From positions 30,098,427 to 30,158,426 of the forward strand of contig OX442315.1 in assembly GCA_949358305.1 (NCBI GenBank): a stretch of DNA of 60,000 bases. Reading direction: 5' to 3'. The notes below the pieces were generated by a model. It made no database searches and was not told the origin of the DNA. It worked only from the letters and a program-made list of their open reading frames with translations. Made by a program: the position numbers and the translations under genes. How positions within the stretch are numbered: position 1 is the stretch's first letter; each line of letters opens with the position of its first letter. Positions 14,748 to 34,689 of this stretch are shown piece by piece. This stretch comes from Strigamia acuminata. Its lineage: Eukaryota > Arthropoda > Chilopoda > Geophilomorpha > Linotaeniidae.

Positions 14748-17700
14748 AAGGGGATTTTGCTGCCTTAGGGGGAGCAACGAGAAACAGGAAACGCCCACGT
14801 CACGACCCAGCGACGCCAAGTGTCGGTTTACGGCCAAAATTGGCAGAAACGGCGGGATTTTCTGGCATCTTGGATTCCGTTGCCGCGTGGGAGGATCTTA
14901 TGACACGAGAGACGCACCTTAATCGCACCTGTCAACTCACCGTCCCTCAGGGTCGACTGCATTTTTAAATGGCAATCAAAGTTGCAATTAATTAGAAAAG
15001 AAATGAAAAAATAAAAGAAATAAAATAAGTTATATTTTTTTCTTCTTCAAATTCTTCAAATGCAAACAGCCGGCGTTAAATTTGATTAAAAAAAAACAAA
15101 CGATGAGATGCAGGAAAGCCACTTTTTCGTATTTCTATTTAATTTTTATAAGTTAAATTTAATTTCGTAGTAAGAAGGTCCGTACCCCCTGTCGCTGGAA
15201 AAAGGCTCGTCAAGAAGTACCGGAAGTGAGTTCGAAAGAGGCAACGGCGCGGAAAAGTCCGCCGGGAGTCGCACAGATCGAAAACGGGGAACGAAATGGA
15301 GTGCACATGCGCAAACAGGGGGACGCCAATGAATTACAGACTCATTTATAATAATGCGAGACACGTTGCAGAAAACAATCCAAGTACTCATGTATAATAA
15401 ATGGATTTTCTATCTAGACACAGAGATATTAGGATTTTTATGACGGCACTGACTTTTTCCTCCAGCTCGACCACTTTACTCGAGCATCTTTTACCGCCGC
15501 CCCCTCGCTGCGTGGCTCCGCCTTTAAGTCATTTCGTTGTAGCGGGGTGCTCGCCCACTCGTCGTAAATCCCGTGATGGATGCGCCGTTGGAGTGGGTCG
15601 CTCGCGTCTAATACCCTGGCAAATCGCTTCATTTTCGAGCACATAACCTTGGTGGCCAACAAAAGAACGCGTGCGCCCATTCGCCCAAACTCGCTAATAC
15701 GACCGTAATCGGGTTGATAAAGTGCGCTAATGGCCGACACTCGACCCTCGGGCCTTTTTGTGGCGGGGGCTTAACGCAAATGTAAATCTACCTCCCTCCT
15801 TCTTCCATCGCCCACACCACCCCTGAACGCGCGACAAACATTATTCACTAACTTACCTCGCTAGAACGTTCTCGCGCTTTTCTTCTAACGTTTCTTTTCT
15901 TAATGTCTTTTTATCGACGAAATTTTCCTGAATTTTCACTTGACGCGTCTTTTTTTAATATAATTCGCAATTTTTAAAAATAATTTTTTTTTTGTAATGT
16001 TTTCATGGTTTGAAATTTTTACATTTATTTTTATTATATCCTTCCTGTTTTCTGCGCAAGTTTTATTCAGCGAGTATGAAGAGAAAGAGCCCATTCTTTG
16101 TTTTTCTTTATCTGAACAGAATCGTTTTATATCGGGGTCGGTGTTTTTCTGCATTAAATGTGAGTATTATATTTTTGTTGGCAGTAAATCAAGTGTGGGG
16201 AATAAATTTGGCCAATTGCATGACGGGAATGAGCGTAAAGTTCACTTATTGACCCTCGGCTGAATACTGTGCAGTGTGCACGTGCAGCCAAGCGAGAGTT
16301 TTTCCGCCATTTTGTTTTCCTACAAATATCAAGAAAAATGAATTATTCAATTAACACTTACAATAAACCCTGAATTTAATCACTTTTTCCATCACTCTTT
16401 GGCCAATCAGATGCACGAAAAGAAGAAAAATAGAAGAAAAATAGAAAAAAAAATCGAAAAAAAATCGAGAAATTTGATCTAAAGTTGTTTTTTTTGTTTA
16501 TTTCCAAAATCCAATTGATGTGTCTAAGTTGTAACGAGGGGTAATATCTTCCAGTTGATTGGCTGGTTTTGGCGCGAGCCTCTAAACTGTTGTGACATAT
16601 TTCGATTAGCCGCCATCCTACTCCTTATTTCCCGCCTCGGCCCTGGGGAGGCACCGGGAGCAAAACGCCGAACGCTGTGTGTACGTGGTGCCAACGCTAG
16701 GTAATTGGAACGTCGAATTAATGTTGGGGTGGAATTTAATACCCCTTCTTTTCGACGTCACTCTGGGGCCAGTGGCCTCGAGTATGACAAGAATGACGTG
16801 CCCTCTAGGGCACTTCCTCGGACGCTAGGGCCGCGTCTCGCGCCCTCATTGCCGCCCACGCGTGTCGCTGTGTCATAATGGGTTCACGCATGCGTGCACA
16901 GCGTAACACGGACGCCAGCTCTATTGTTCAGGTATAAAGAGTGTCATTTGTATTGATTTCAATGCGTTGTAAACATTGTTTAAGATGTGCGTCTTGAGGT
17001 GTAAATAATGAAAATGCTGCGTGCTGTTGCAAGGGAATGGAATGATTGTTTCGTATTGACTTTTCTCGCTTTTGAGTGAGTGTTTGACACTGACACGACA
17101 CGAGAAAAGGAGGTGTAACACATGCACTTGAACAAATGCATTGTTTCCATAACAGATTTGAGCGTTGGTTTAGTGATTGCACCTGTTGCCGGCTTCACGC
17201 ACTCGCCAGGTGACATAAGGTGAACAGGATCACGACCCTTGTCCAATCTCACCTGTCCATTTCACGCCCCCACTTGCTTTTGTCACGCGATCGTCGATGG
17301 TCAGTTTTGCAAATGATCAAATGTGTTGTCGAAAACATAAAACTTATACGGAGTACTTATTTTTTTCCTTTCGTTTTCTAATAAACAAACCTTTGCACAC
17401 AAACTGAGACGAAGTAATCATAGAAGATAATGTGAATTACGTGGCTGTTGAGCCAACTCTACTGGACTCCAAAGCGAAAATAATCGATTTTTATGAGCTT
17501 TAATTGGATTATGAGTTAATAAAAGGGACTTTATGTCGTTTATTTTGATTTTAAGTTCGAAATTTACTCTAATATTATTATTATTTGTATACAGAAACAT
17601 TCCATATTCAATGGAGTGTTGAATAAATACTCGTGGAATACATAAAAGTGTTTGGTTTTGATTTTTATCTATATAAGTTAAGTGTCAACATGAACAAAGA

Positions 17701-19075
17701 CTGTATAGTTGCGAAACGCATGAAACTGACTGACTGCAGCAAACAATCATCACGAGAAAAATGTTTTTTTTTTTTTTCTTTCTTTTCTTTTCTTTTCTTT
17801 CGCTGTCTCGGGTTTTGACAATTTCAAGACAAACTGGTGTTTATGTGTTGCGTGTGGCGTCAGCGTCTTGAGGGAGTTGGACTAATGGAAGGTTATCCAT
17901 CTTGAAATGATTACTTTTTCTTGCCGACACTCGACATAGGTCGGGTTGGCGCCAAAAATGATGAAAGGGGGATCAAACTCCCTCTCCTCACTTTTCGTCT
18001 TTCTTGCTTCTTGCTCCGCCACCTGAAGCGCAAAGACCGACCATTTTTTTTTCAGATGGAAAGGGGATAGTAAAAATAACCGGAATCATGTCTAGAGATG
18101 GCGCTTGACCGTTTCCGGTCAGTGATATTTATGGTAAGAAATGGACGCTGTCTACCGGAAGTGATGGCCATCAACTCGTGACCCCCTGGCGACATACATG
18201 CGTGTTGAGTTGAGTTGATCAGGTCCTGGCTCTGCACGAGTCTAAAATGCATGAGATACAGACGCTGGGGATTTCGAGGCACTCACATTTCTAGCGCCAA
18301 AATGAAAAACCTCAGTAGAAGAAAAAATCAAAATGGCCGAAACGAATAAGCGAGCAGAGATTTTTCTTTTAAATATAAAAATAAAACCAACCCATCGGAA
18401 ATTCGTGCAGAAAAAAGAAATAAAATGTAAAAACTTGTGAAAACTAATTAATTTTTGTTTGATTTCTTTACTTTTATTCTAAAAGCGAATTTTTGTGAAT
18501 TTATTCAAAAATTCGATGTAGTGAGAGCGGTGTTTGTCTGTTGGGAACACGCGGCCCTCATCTCTGTCGCGTCAGCGGCATCAAGTCCATGCGCCACGCT
18601 CGTTGCTCCGCCAGATGAGACGCGTTCGCTTCATTACCGCGATGAAAATGAAGTAGGCGGACGCTGGTTTTCTCTATTTGCTTATCCAGCCTGGCAACAC
18701 CACATCTCTACACATCTCCACACACTCTACGTACGCAGAATTACCCTTGGGGATTCCCAAACTTTTACTCTCCAAATTAGCAATCGCGAAACATTTCGGC
18801 CACGCCACAAAATCTCAATATCAAACAAGTTGAACACGGCAGAATAAAAATGGAAAATTTAATTTCCGTCACGGACAATTTATTAGTCTTTTTTTTTTTT
18901 TTTTATCTTTTTGAATTCCAAATTTCTTGAAACAAACAACGTTGAGAAATAAAAGGATTCGCTCGTACGAAAAATGTAAATTGCAAATTAAAGCTGCCCA
19001 TTTAAATTCAAATCTTAAAGTTAACTGCGTGTGACGTCTTTTGCTAATCACTTCCTGAGGACGTTTAACGAGTCG

Positions 19076-19083
19076 TGACGTCA
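19076..19083. promoter_or_regulatory. CRE (TGACGTCA) within a 12-bp palindrome
   Basis: CGTGACGTCACG at 19074-19085 is a perfect palindrome holding the consensus CREB/ATF site. It lies in the gap between the two BarH genes, 1.7 kb past the BarH-B stop codon. Confidence 0.35.
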
Positions 19084-20469
19084 CGCTGACTTGTATCTCT
19101 TTTGTCTCATGTTTGGCAAGAAAAGTGACTAAGTGGAAAATGGCTCCCTTTCTGTTTACGATGCCTGGGGTGACACGCGTTCGTCACGGATCCCATTTGG
19201 ACTAATATTGGTTCAGATGGAAACTCGACATCTACACTTCACACGAGATTGGTTTAAATGATCACCTTTTTGCTCGTATTAGCAGGTGAGACGTTTCTTT
19301 TATTCATTTCTATTTACCTCGCCAGAAAAACAACACTATTAAGCACTTGTTTACATCAAATAATGCGTGAACGTACTTTACAGCCAACTGAATTTTTATT
19401 TATTTCATTCAAAATAAATACATTTCTTAATATTCAGACATTTTTTTTAAAAAAAGAAAATCATTTCTTCGCTTGCCTTCAAATTCGAAGCTAGTTAGCA
19501 AAACCTGCGAGATTTTGCACCAATAGGTGAGAAGAGGTCAGCAAATCCACTCATTGGAAATGGGTGTCGTGTTTCCAGCAACATGAATCGACCAATGAGG
19601 AGGCGTGAGATAACCAATCCAATTCCATTCCATTCCTCAAATTTCCCCTTCTCCGTCCTCCTCATCCCCATCCTCATCCTCATCCTCTGCCTCAACCTCA
19701 GTGCATCCCATCTCCCATCTCTTCTGCCTTACACTCATCAACTGGAAATGCAGTTATGGCGCTCCATGGCGACAAATTCAGCACCCTCACTCTCATTGTG
19801 TATTCCATTTGAAGGGAAAAGTGTTTTCGTGACAGACGCCATTTTTGATTCACGGCATACTTAAAGATGGTTGCCTTCCTTTCCTGTTGCCGTGGTAACT
19901 TAAATGAATCAGTTAAAGGGAAAGCAGGGTCAGCGGGTCGCACGAACAAAAGGGGATCTGACCTCATAAATTAATAGCAGCCAACGAATGAGTCATTTGT
20001 GAACGCCATCTTGACGACATTTTCCTTCCTGAACACCCCCTACCCCTACAACTATCCTCTTCCCTCTTCCCCTAATATTGATTGGTTTAGCTCCGCCCTT
20101 TTGGATATATTCAAGAATATCAAAGATGCAGTTTAAAACTTTAGAACTCAAGAATTGCAATCGCCCAACGAAATTTTTAGATTTTTTTATTGTAGCATTT
20201 ATTATAAACAAAGAAACAAATTTTGAAAATAAATTAAAAATAATAAATTCAATATGGCCAAGTTGTAGGATTGTTTTATATATATATTCTATATATATCG
20301 TTTTTAGCATTGAGAAAGTGAGTTTAATTAATTTGAAAATTGAAATGGCTTATTTCGATGAACTAATAGTTGCTATATCCTGGCTTGAATGTGGGATTAG
20401 TCATTTCCGCATTGTTTGCTGAGGCGTACATGTCATTTTCCAGTGAGTAGACTTTGTGTTTGTCCATTG

Positions 20470-20475
20470 TTTATT
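20470..20475 (-). terminator. Candidate poly(A) signal of BarH-B
   Basis: AATAAA on the minus strand, about 355 nt past the BarH-B stop codon. It is the plausible end of the 3' UTR, but AATAAA is common in DNA this rich in A and T. Confidence 0.3.
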
Positions 20476-20830
20476 GAAATTACACAATTTCATGATGGGG
20501 AAAAACATCAAAAATAAATAAAATGTCCAAAAACAATGTAACAAGAATGAAAAGAAAAGAAAACAGAGATATAATACAACAGATGGTTAAATACAAATGA
20601 AGAGGAAAGAGAAGGCAATAAAAATAGTTAGTTTTTCTCCATAAACATCGTCAATATTCAATAAAGTCAAATAGGAATTATTAGCACAATAATAATTAAT
20701 AATAAATAAAAATGTACACGAAAACATTTCATTTGAAGGGAAATAAAAGAGTAGTTAAAACATTGTAGTTAGTGTTGTATATTGATTGCCTCCTTCTTCC
20801 TCATATCACTTGCATTTGCACTTTTTTCTG

Positions 20831-25843
<5,013 letters not shown>

Positions 25844-26110
25844 CTATCTCTCAGCCAGCGTTAAGCCGTTTGTTTAGCGGATGACGCATGCCTGGCCGCG
25901 GGGAGAAACGTGTGAAAATGACACTTTCTTAGTTTGTTACGAGAATTGAAAGCAGTTTAATCGACGACCGGTGCACCGGGATCCCGCCCGGCTGCAGTCG
26001 AAGGCTTTTTCCGTCAGTTTGAGTGTGGAGTGAGAAGCAGATTCGCCATTGGTCAGTCGGTGGCTTCCGGGAAATGGGCGCCCCCCGCGTCATTCCATGG
26101 TGTTGATTGG
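25844..26110 (-). promoter_or_regulatory. CpG-rich region upstream of BarH-B
   Basis: A GC-rich patch with many CG dinucleotides continues the GC-rich first coding exon of BarH-B (25627-25843) for about 270 bp upstream, against an AT-rich background. This fits a promoter/5' UTR. No TATA box is evident and the start site is not determined. Confidence 0.35.
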
Positions 26111-29100
26111 CTGCTCAACTGAGTGCAGATTTTTAATACAAGTTAAAGGCATACACATTTACCGCGCATGCGTCGATTTTTCTTTTTTTTTCCTTTTTTT
26201 CTCTTCTCTCTCCTTTTATTTTCCCTCGTACACCATTTCAAGATGAATTTGCACCAATTTTCACACTTTTCCCCTCGCTTAACCAACAAGGCGGACACCT
26301 CGCTATTATCAAACACACTCCACAATGCGAAAAATTCAGCAGTGGTCAACATGTCACACCTGGATATTGTTGCTACCAATACCAACTCGTATTCCACTCC
26401 CTCCGCCTGTTGACAAGTCCATCAAGGGACCCTCTTTAATCCGTCCAGTCAAAGGCCACTTGAGTTTCTAATCCCTTTAGTGGTTTTAGTGGTTTCAATC
26501 ACCGATTCCCAGCCTCGCTATAACGAACAACCAGGTGTCGACTTAACCCTCCAGCCCTCACTTTTTTTCTATGCAACGACGTGAATGACATCTCCCTGCT
26601 CTTTTCTACGTCTTATTTATCCGTCAATGGGTGTCAATTTCCATTTCAATCGTCTTTTCACACATGCTAATCCCTCTTGAAAAGTCAGAGCCGGTCGCGA
26701 GCCCTATGCTCCCCCCTACCAAATCTTGACCTTTAAAACTGCTGTCAAGAGTGTTTTTCAGCTCCTCTTTTTTTCGTTCAAAACAGGGCGCAGATGTGCG
26801 CAAGCGCGATACTAATCGTTAATTTGTTCAATTTCTATTGTGGATAATTGAAAGGCGACACCAACGCCATTTGCGCTCATTCGGTTAGAATTTATTTTTT
26901 ATAAATTAATTTTTTTTTTTTTTTTAAAAGCGCGAAGGAATTGAAATTTGTTGTTTGTGAAATTCCTATTTCTTTACAATTTTCCCTTATTGTCAATCAA
27001 GTTCGCAACCCTTTTGTGAACGGTGGTATTTTGTAGGTGTTAAATTGTGACTTTGACAACAATGGATTTTAATAGGTTTTCTCGTCACCGGTTTCACGCT
27101 TTTCACAAATCCGTCACATGGGGTCTACTGGCCACCCACGAATCCTAGCGTCTTATATTCAATTTATTGACATGTGGAAAGGGGAAGTTGAAGAGTCACG
27201 CGCGCTGAATCATGGTATAAGGTGATGATGTCTGATGTTAGACGATGGGGATGGAATAAGGCGAGTTGCTTGCTGCGACTGCTAGTGAAGGGAGGTGTTG
27301 TCTCATTAGCACTCAAGACGCTGTTGCGTGGGCGGTCTGTTTGAAGTTTAGTCACCAGGGAGACGATAGAATTTGAATTGGCAAATAAGATGGATAATTT
27401 CCAACTTTTTTTTTAACTTTTATATTTAATTTTTAGGGAGATTAAATTATGTAGATTAATTTTTGAAAACTCCATTTTTTTATATTATATCTATTTTTTA
27501 AATTATTCAAAACACATTAAAAACTACCTTAATACGAATCCAATTATATAATTTTCATGGGAAATACATAGAATGAAAACAAACTTTTTCTTAATTCTAA
27601 CAATTTCCCGCTGCATTTGAATACACGTTGGAGTGTTCGCACTCCATCTTGTTTTTATGCATCTGCAGCGCCACCTGTAAAAATACGTTAATAAAATCAC
27701 TCGTGCTAATTTTAACCTTTTTTTTTAACCATTTGCATCAAACAGTGAAGAACACATTATATGGAAATGAAATAACACAGTTTTGTTCAAATATATAAAG
27801 CCACATTTTTCATTCCATATTAACAAAAGACCCAACTGCGGGAATTGCCATATGGAGGGAGTTCCACCAGATTATCCGCCCCCGAGGGCACCCAAGGTCC
27901 AAATCCATCCTCAGACAACAATATTAATGATCATCAAAGATCATTACCCCTCTTGCTTGCCTCTAATATCAAGTGAATAATTTTCTATTTATTCTGTTTA
28001 CCTCCAGCTTAATCTCTTTCTCATCCATCCATCATAAAAAAAATTCATTTTCCTGCTGATTCATCGCCCTTCCTTCTATTTTCAATCCATCTCAGTTTGT
28101 CAACAGGTGTGAACCTTTTCCCGTCCCTTACACACTTCCCCTTTTCCGCAGCTCGAAAAATATCGACCCTTAATGGCATTCAAATGACACTTGACTGTTT
28201 GTTTGTCAATTTCTATATAAACAAAATGACCCCCCGATCGTGTAGGTCGAGAGAAATATTCAGAGAAAAGGGAGAGATTTTTTTTTTACAACCACTTGAT
28301 TGATTGACCAATGCGCTAGACCGATCTCATGCTGAAAATCTCCAAAATTAATCACTTGAAACGCAGTTTTTTGATTAATGACCACACTGCAAGTTGGTAT
28401 ACAAACCCTATCACTTAGGTATCAACTTTTCTGTTCATCCACCTGTCTAATTCACCTGACACTCCTATTTTTCCCTGACCTCTCATCCTGACTCCTCATT
28501 GGTCTTTTTACTCCTCTTCCTGTGTTTTTATTTAATTGTCTAAATGCTCTCTCAAATTGACCATGCACAAAGAAAAGCGTCCACTTGTAGTTCCTGCGCG
28601 TTCCACTTGGCCACCAGTCGACAATGGACGTCTTTAGTCCAACTACCCCTGTCCACCCACGTCCATTTATTTCATTTATTTTATCTATTTTATTTTTTAT
28701 TTTTATTTTTATTTTTTTTACTGTCGTGTCCTCAGGTGACATTATTGTGAAACCATGTCAACTGCATCGGACAATTTAAAAGCGATTTTTATTTAACTCA
28801 TAAAATGTTAATTGCAAAAAAAGAAATATCCACTCAATTCACTGAATTCTGACAGCAGGTTTGACCATATTGGAGGCGCTTGAGCTGTCTTTGCCTTAAG
28901 GAGATATACATTCAGCAATAAATTGACATTTCAACATGTTTTGGGAGTGCGAGTGTATATCAAAGATCGGTGGACGCCGCCGAGGATAAAGAGGGAAAGC
29001 AAGAAAAAGCACCTTGAGTGCAAAATCAGAAAAATCTCACTCGAGGCATTAATTTTTCATATAGCGTATATAAAAAAAGAAATCTCTCCGCCCGAAAGGC

Positions 29101-32097
29101 ACGCGAGTGTCAAAGACATTTTCTGATCTAACTAGAGAGTTCCAATGAAAATTTAATTTGTTAAGAAAGAAAATGTAAGAGAGAAACTTCTTTGAAAGGC
29201 TTCTTTTGTGCACCGAGAGGGGGGCGGGTCCAAATTGCATCTGTCACGTATAATTTTTGTATATAAAATTGCCGTGAATCATTTTTGTTTCTATCCCCTT
29301 ATAAAATAAACATTTTCTCTTTTTGTGTGTTTTTGAGTTAAATGACAAATATTACGAGTGCCTTTTTTTCCCTAAGCGAATTAATCACGCCCGAACAAAA
29401 AAATCAAAAGGGGTCCGTGAGATTGGGGGGAAAAAGTATATGTTTTATTAAATTTTAATTTTTTCACTCAAAAATGTTGGTGCCGTGCACGATATTATTT
29501 CTCTTTCTTGTCACACGAAGGTCACGCGATGTTTATCTGCCTTAAGGCGAAGGCGTTTGTAAGTTGAGTCCAATTAACGCCTAACAGATTTAAAGAGCCA
29601 AAAAAAAAATTCCACTAAATCAAAATATATAAATTTTTTTTTTGCTATTTAATTGCAGACCAATTCAATTTTTACAATACTGTAATTAGGCCTCATTAAA
29701 AATAAACAGAAGAAATTCAATGGTAAAATTGCAAAAGCGATAGCAAAACATACATCACTTGTCAATTTGACCTGAAAAACGCCTCTCTAAGCACGTGGCA
29801 TTCGCGTTCCACTTGGGGTGGCCAGCAGAGGGAGCCACAATGTCGCGTTAATGGACTTGTAATGGAGAAACGCCAATGGCTAACTAATGAGGCGTGAGTA
29901 GCCATATTTTGGTCTCCTCTTTTATCCCCGTACAATCTCGCCCCTCACTGCTATTTTTTTACACATTAAATATAAATCTTATTTAATGCTAATTAACTAT
30001 TTATATGATAATTATTTATCTATTTCAAATCTACAATCCCGTGCAGGTTTTAATAATAGACTCGTTTTGCTTAAGGTGCTAATTGGGTGGGTTATCGAGC
30101 AAGGGCATCGGTTGTAGGGCCTGCAACTGTTGCGCCACCTGTCAATAAAAGGCATTTTTAGGTGTCAAATGATAAGGGTTTAACAAATGGTACCTGATCT
30201 TCTTTGCTGATTGCACGAACCCTAACAGATGGGAAAACAAAACAAAAAATGCGAGTTTTTTTTTAAAAGATTGCTTATTCTGTGTGTGTATGTATACCTG
30301 GATTGGCTCTCTGGATACCTCTTTGCATCGCATCAACAATAACGTGGAGTTCCATGAATAGACGGAGAACAAAGCCACTCCCTCGTCAAACTGCCTCCGA
30401 ATGCCATTCATCGCCCTAAATCAAGTCGAGGCTCACCAACCGCCATCAACTCAATTATGTCGAGCTAATGGACTGACATTAGCGTGCTAAGCCTTCCCTT
30501 TTTCATTTCCTTCGAATCAGAGCGCATTAAAACGCCCGCGATTTATTGGCTCCACCAAGGAAGTGCAGCTAACAAATCACACACACGCCAACCACCTCCG
30601 GAAGTTAATTCCTCGTCCACTTCCTATTCTTGCAATGCCATCTATTCCCGCGACTCTGGGTTATGGATGGATGGTGACTTTTCACCTTAACCTCGCGATT
30701 GCGACATTTTTAGAGCGCATTGTTTCGTTTTCTTTCATGGAAAATTCACATCGTTAGACCATTTTCCTTTTGAGTTTTGTTTGCAGAAATTTTTTCTTTT
30801 GTTTATTTCTAAAATGGATAGTTTAAGTTTAGGTGTCGCCATCTAATAACTGCTTTTAGCACCCGATGTAGGTGTTACGTCTGGTTTTCGCGAGGTGGCA
30901 GCATCAAGCAATGAAACACGAAAAATACATTGAAAAATACGGTTGTATAAGGTGAATAATTGTTTTGAATAAATGGCCAACTCTCAGTATACAGTCACTA
31001 GAATTTATTTCGAACAATTTCGAAAGAACGATTAAACTTACAATCACTGGAAAAGTTTTTCATTCAACAAATCTTTGTTTTCTTCATATAACAATAAAAC
31101 TTGAAATTTTCCAAAAAACAAACAAAAAACAAGACGGGCATTGTCCTCGAAAAAGTTCACTAATTCCAAACTATTGAGCAATTTTAACAAAAAAGAAATT
31201 TCAAATAGATCCACTCATAATTACAAACATAATTATGATTACCGGTAATTACTTTTCAAAAGAAAAAAAAAAAAAAAAGAAGAAACAGCGAAAAACTAAA
31301 CGAAATAAGAAAAAAATGAAAATCGTTTACTTTCTAAACTGGAATGCATCGAATATTGAGGTACAGTAAAATGTGATATTTTGAAAAGATGATTCAACTA
31401 CTAGACCTACAAAGGTAATTCAAGCATTGACTTGAATTTTGGATTTTACAAGTTCAGATCTTCCAACAACAAAAGTCAATACATTAAACCGCAGCAAAAA
31501 TTACCTCTTAGGGTTTTGCAAACACCATTTTTTTTTTACCCGTTAAATAAGAGAGAACCTGCAAATTAAAATATCTTACAGCATTGTTTGTACAATCAGA
31601 TATGAATATTTTTTTGTATTTCATTTCAGGTTAAATTAATTTTTTTTCCTTCCCACAATTAAATTCTAGAAAAATAGGAATGTTTTAACTAATTTTTTTT
31701 TACAAACAAATTTAATATTAAATTTTATAATTTAGTCAACTTTTTTAGAGCCTAGATTATGCAACTCATTTATAATCATTAATAACGTCTTACAATTTAA
31801 TAAACTTAGAAATCTAACAACGTTTGAACATAATTTCAAACTAATCTACCCCAAAAGACAATAATAATAGTTAAAAATTAAATTTCACGTTTTAAACATA
31901 AAATAAAAAATAAAAATTTGCTTTAAAAGTCTAATCTTCATTCCCCACCCCCCGAAAAGGAAAAAAAAAACACTGCAACCAAAATTCAACAAACTATGTA
32001 ACAAATGACAATGAAGGCAAATAAAAGTCGTGCAAAAATTTACAAATAAAAGAGAAAAAGAAATCAACACCTCACGGAACATCTCAAAACAAATGTT
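25844..32097. other. Intergenic tract between RXR and BarH-B
   Basis: No exon recognised on either strand. The first 270 bp next to 25843 are CpG-rich and probably carry the BarH-B promoter and 5' UTR. The rest is AT-rich with pyrimidine tracts (for example 26166-26225 and 28660-28720). The 3' UTR of RXR must occupy part of the right end, but no unique poly(A) signal stands out. Confidence 0.5.
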
Positions 32098-34657
32098 TTA
32101 GGTATCGATTGGGGATTCCAACATCTCAGTAAGGAACGTATCGATAGGGGTGTCTCCAATCAACTTGAAAAAGAACAAATGTTCCAAACATTTAAGGCCA
32201 ATGCTTCGGACAGAAGGTAAACGTAAGAGCAACTTGGCAAATCGTCCAGGTTCATCCGGGTACTGCTGCTTGCAATATTCCTCCAAAGCTGCATAAACTT
32301 TCTCTCGCAACGACTCGATCGCCTGAGTAGACCGCAGACCTTTTGCTAAATTTAACAAACATTTTTTTTTAGTAAAAGAAAGTTTCAAACACAAAAAAAA
32401 GTTATAATTAAGCGTTCAAATACGTGCAAATACCCACGTAACACGTTAATTTAACTTAATATTTCCAAATATCAGTCAACATACCAGGATTGAACAAAAT
32501 AATGGCTCTGAGACATCCTAATTCGGTGTGATCCATCTTCATCTCCCTCATTTTGGCTACAAGTTCGGTGAGAACGCGGTCAAAAATCGTGCCCACGCCT
32601 GCACTGTGAGCGTGGTTACGATGAACCTGCAGCCCAGTAGCCAGAACAATGCTATCGCGAACATGGACCGAACGATGCGAAAAAGACGCGATGAGTAGTT
32701 CGTTCCAACCTTCAAAAAACAAAGATATTATCATAAAAATAAAAAAATAAATAAACTGAACCGCAACCACTTGACAACACATACCCGCACGTAATAAAAG
32801 AACTTGATCCGAGATAGGGAGTTCCGTAAAATGTGGGATGTGTTTAGCCCAATCAACTAACTGGTGAAGTTGTTTACTGGCAGCGTTACAGAAATCGGGA
32901 ATAGAATTCTAAATTGTAAACAAAAAAATTAAAATCTTTCGCACTACATAAGACAGAAAGCACGACGAATTTATACCTCATCACTAGAAATCTGTTCCGG
33001 TTTCGGCTCCACTCTCATTTCGGCCTCTAAAATTCGCTCTAGCGGCATATCGTTATGCAAACTACTCGTGCTTTCCACTTCGTTTTCGTTTTTCTCTCGA
33101 TTTCTTTGCCTTTCCTCTTGCACCGCTGTTAAACAAAAAAAGATTTTAATGTATGATGCATTTCAAATTGATATGTTCCCGTACATTCATTACCTTCTCT
33201 TTTCATTCCCATCGATAAACATTTCTGGTACCGACAATACTGGCATCGATTTCTCTGCCGTTTGTCGATAACGCACAACCTGTCTTCCCTGCACGCGTAC
33301 GACAAGTCTTTCCGCACCGTTCGCTTGAAGAATCCTTTACAACCTTCGCAACTGCAACGAAAAAAACTAATTTATTTCCAGTCCCAGGAAAAAATTTAAA
33401 TAAAAAATAAAAAATAAAATGAAAAAATTCTATACACGTGGAGCTCATCCAGTTTTAATTTTCCCTTGACCTACATATTCCAAACAAAGCCAAGCAAACA
33501 AGCCAGCTAAATCATAATTTATTCAATAACCGCCGGAACAAATCCCTGACCTCATGATTTTTCCAAACAACCAATAAACAATACCGCACCTGTATACGCC
33601 GTAATGTTTTCCAGAAGCCCTGTCGCCGCAAATGGAGCACAGATGTTTAGATCCGCTCAGAGGATGGTTTGGTGGATAACTGGGGCTCTTTCCATTGCTC
33701 TGGTTTCCCGACACGAATCCACTGTGGCCGATGGTGAACGATTGTTGCGACAGATTGGGCGAATTTGGTCCACCGCCGCCCGGACTGTAGTTGGTCGAGG
33801 ACAAAAGCGCCGCTGCATCGGGTTTGTGCTCGATGGGCGAGTGCGGGTTGGCCGACGACATGTTGTATGCGTTTTCAATCAAACCACCAACTAAAGAAAA
33901 CAAAAGAAAACAAAAGAAATTTAAATTTAAAAAAATGAGAATTTTGTTTATGAAAGCAATAAATCCATTCCGTCGTATTGAAAACACTTTCCTAAGATAT
34001 AAAACTTTTAAGGGTTAATGCATCGCTCACTCGTTCGCCTTGAATAACTAACCACCTTGAATGCACCATCATTCAAAATGGCGGATAAAAATACACCACC
34101 ATTTTCAGACAAAACAAAACAAACCCGATCTACGTTCCAGCGCTAAAAAAGCGGATAAAACGTTACGATTTGTTAAAACAAACCAATTAGTTCGCCACAT
34201 TCCTTTCTTCGTTCGATTTGAAACAAACAAGTGGTCGGTCGCCGTCTTCGTTTTTCCTTTTTTTTTCACCTGTAAATAAATGTTTGGGAACCTACGATTG
34301 ATTTTCAACTTGGTCCAGTTTGCCTGCATTTGACGCGCGTACGATCCGACTCGGATTCACTTTTCAAATCAAAACATTCGTTTAAATCGAAATTAATCAT
34401 ACATTCAAAACTAAATGCCACAGGTATAGCGTGGCGTAGACGAAATCAAGGGCAGTGGGCGCTCTGAACGTCAACCTGAGGCTCATGACGCATCCAGCCA
34501 ACCGCAGACAAGTGCATAGAGCCTCATGTTTATCTCAAGTGCAAATATATTTTATTCACTTTTAAAAACCAACACACATCGCTATTCATACTTTAAAAAA
34601 AAATAAAAACACGAAAAAAAAAATACCATTCAATTTGTAATAATTTTTGAATTCTTT

Positions 34658-34689
<32 letters not shown>

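Larger units (their letters stand above)
10856..20469. other. Intergenic tract between BarH-B and BarH-A
   Basis: About 10 kb without a recognisable exon. Composition alternates between AT-rich sequence and GC/CpG-rich patches, roughly 12830-13000, 13780-13960, 14250-14510, 15180-15610 and 16610-16910, with many CG dinucleotides. The patches are not coding in any frame with family resemblance. A 20-bp perfect palindrome with CRE-like halves lies at 14728-14747 and a perfect CRE at 19076-19083. A polypyrimidine tract of TTTTC units lies near 17764-17801. Given the homeobox genes on both sides, enhancers are likely, which is inference. Confidence 0.55.

Noticed and set aside
29821-29900. Possible small gene in a GC-richer patch left of RXR
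   Set aside because: No open frame of useful length, no splice pair and no recognisable peptide.
33604-33894. Open frames on the plus strand over RXR exon 2
   Set aside because: Antisense shadows of the RXR A/B region and DNA-binding domain exon.
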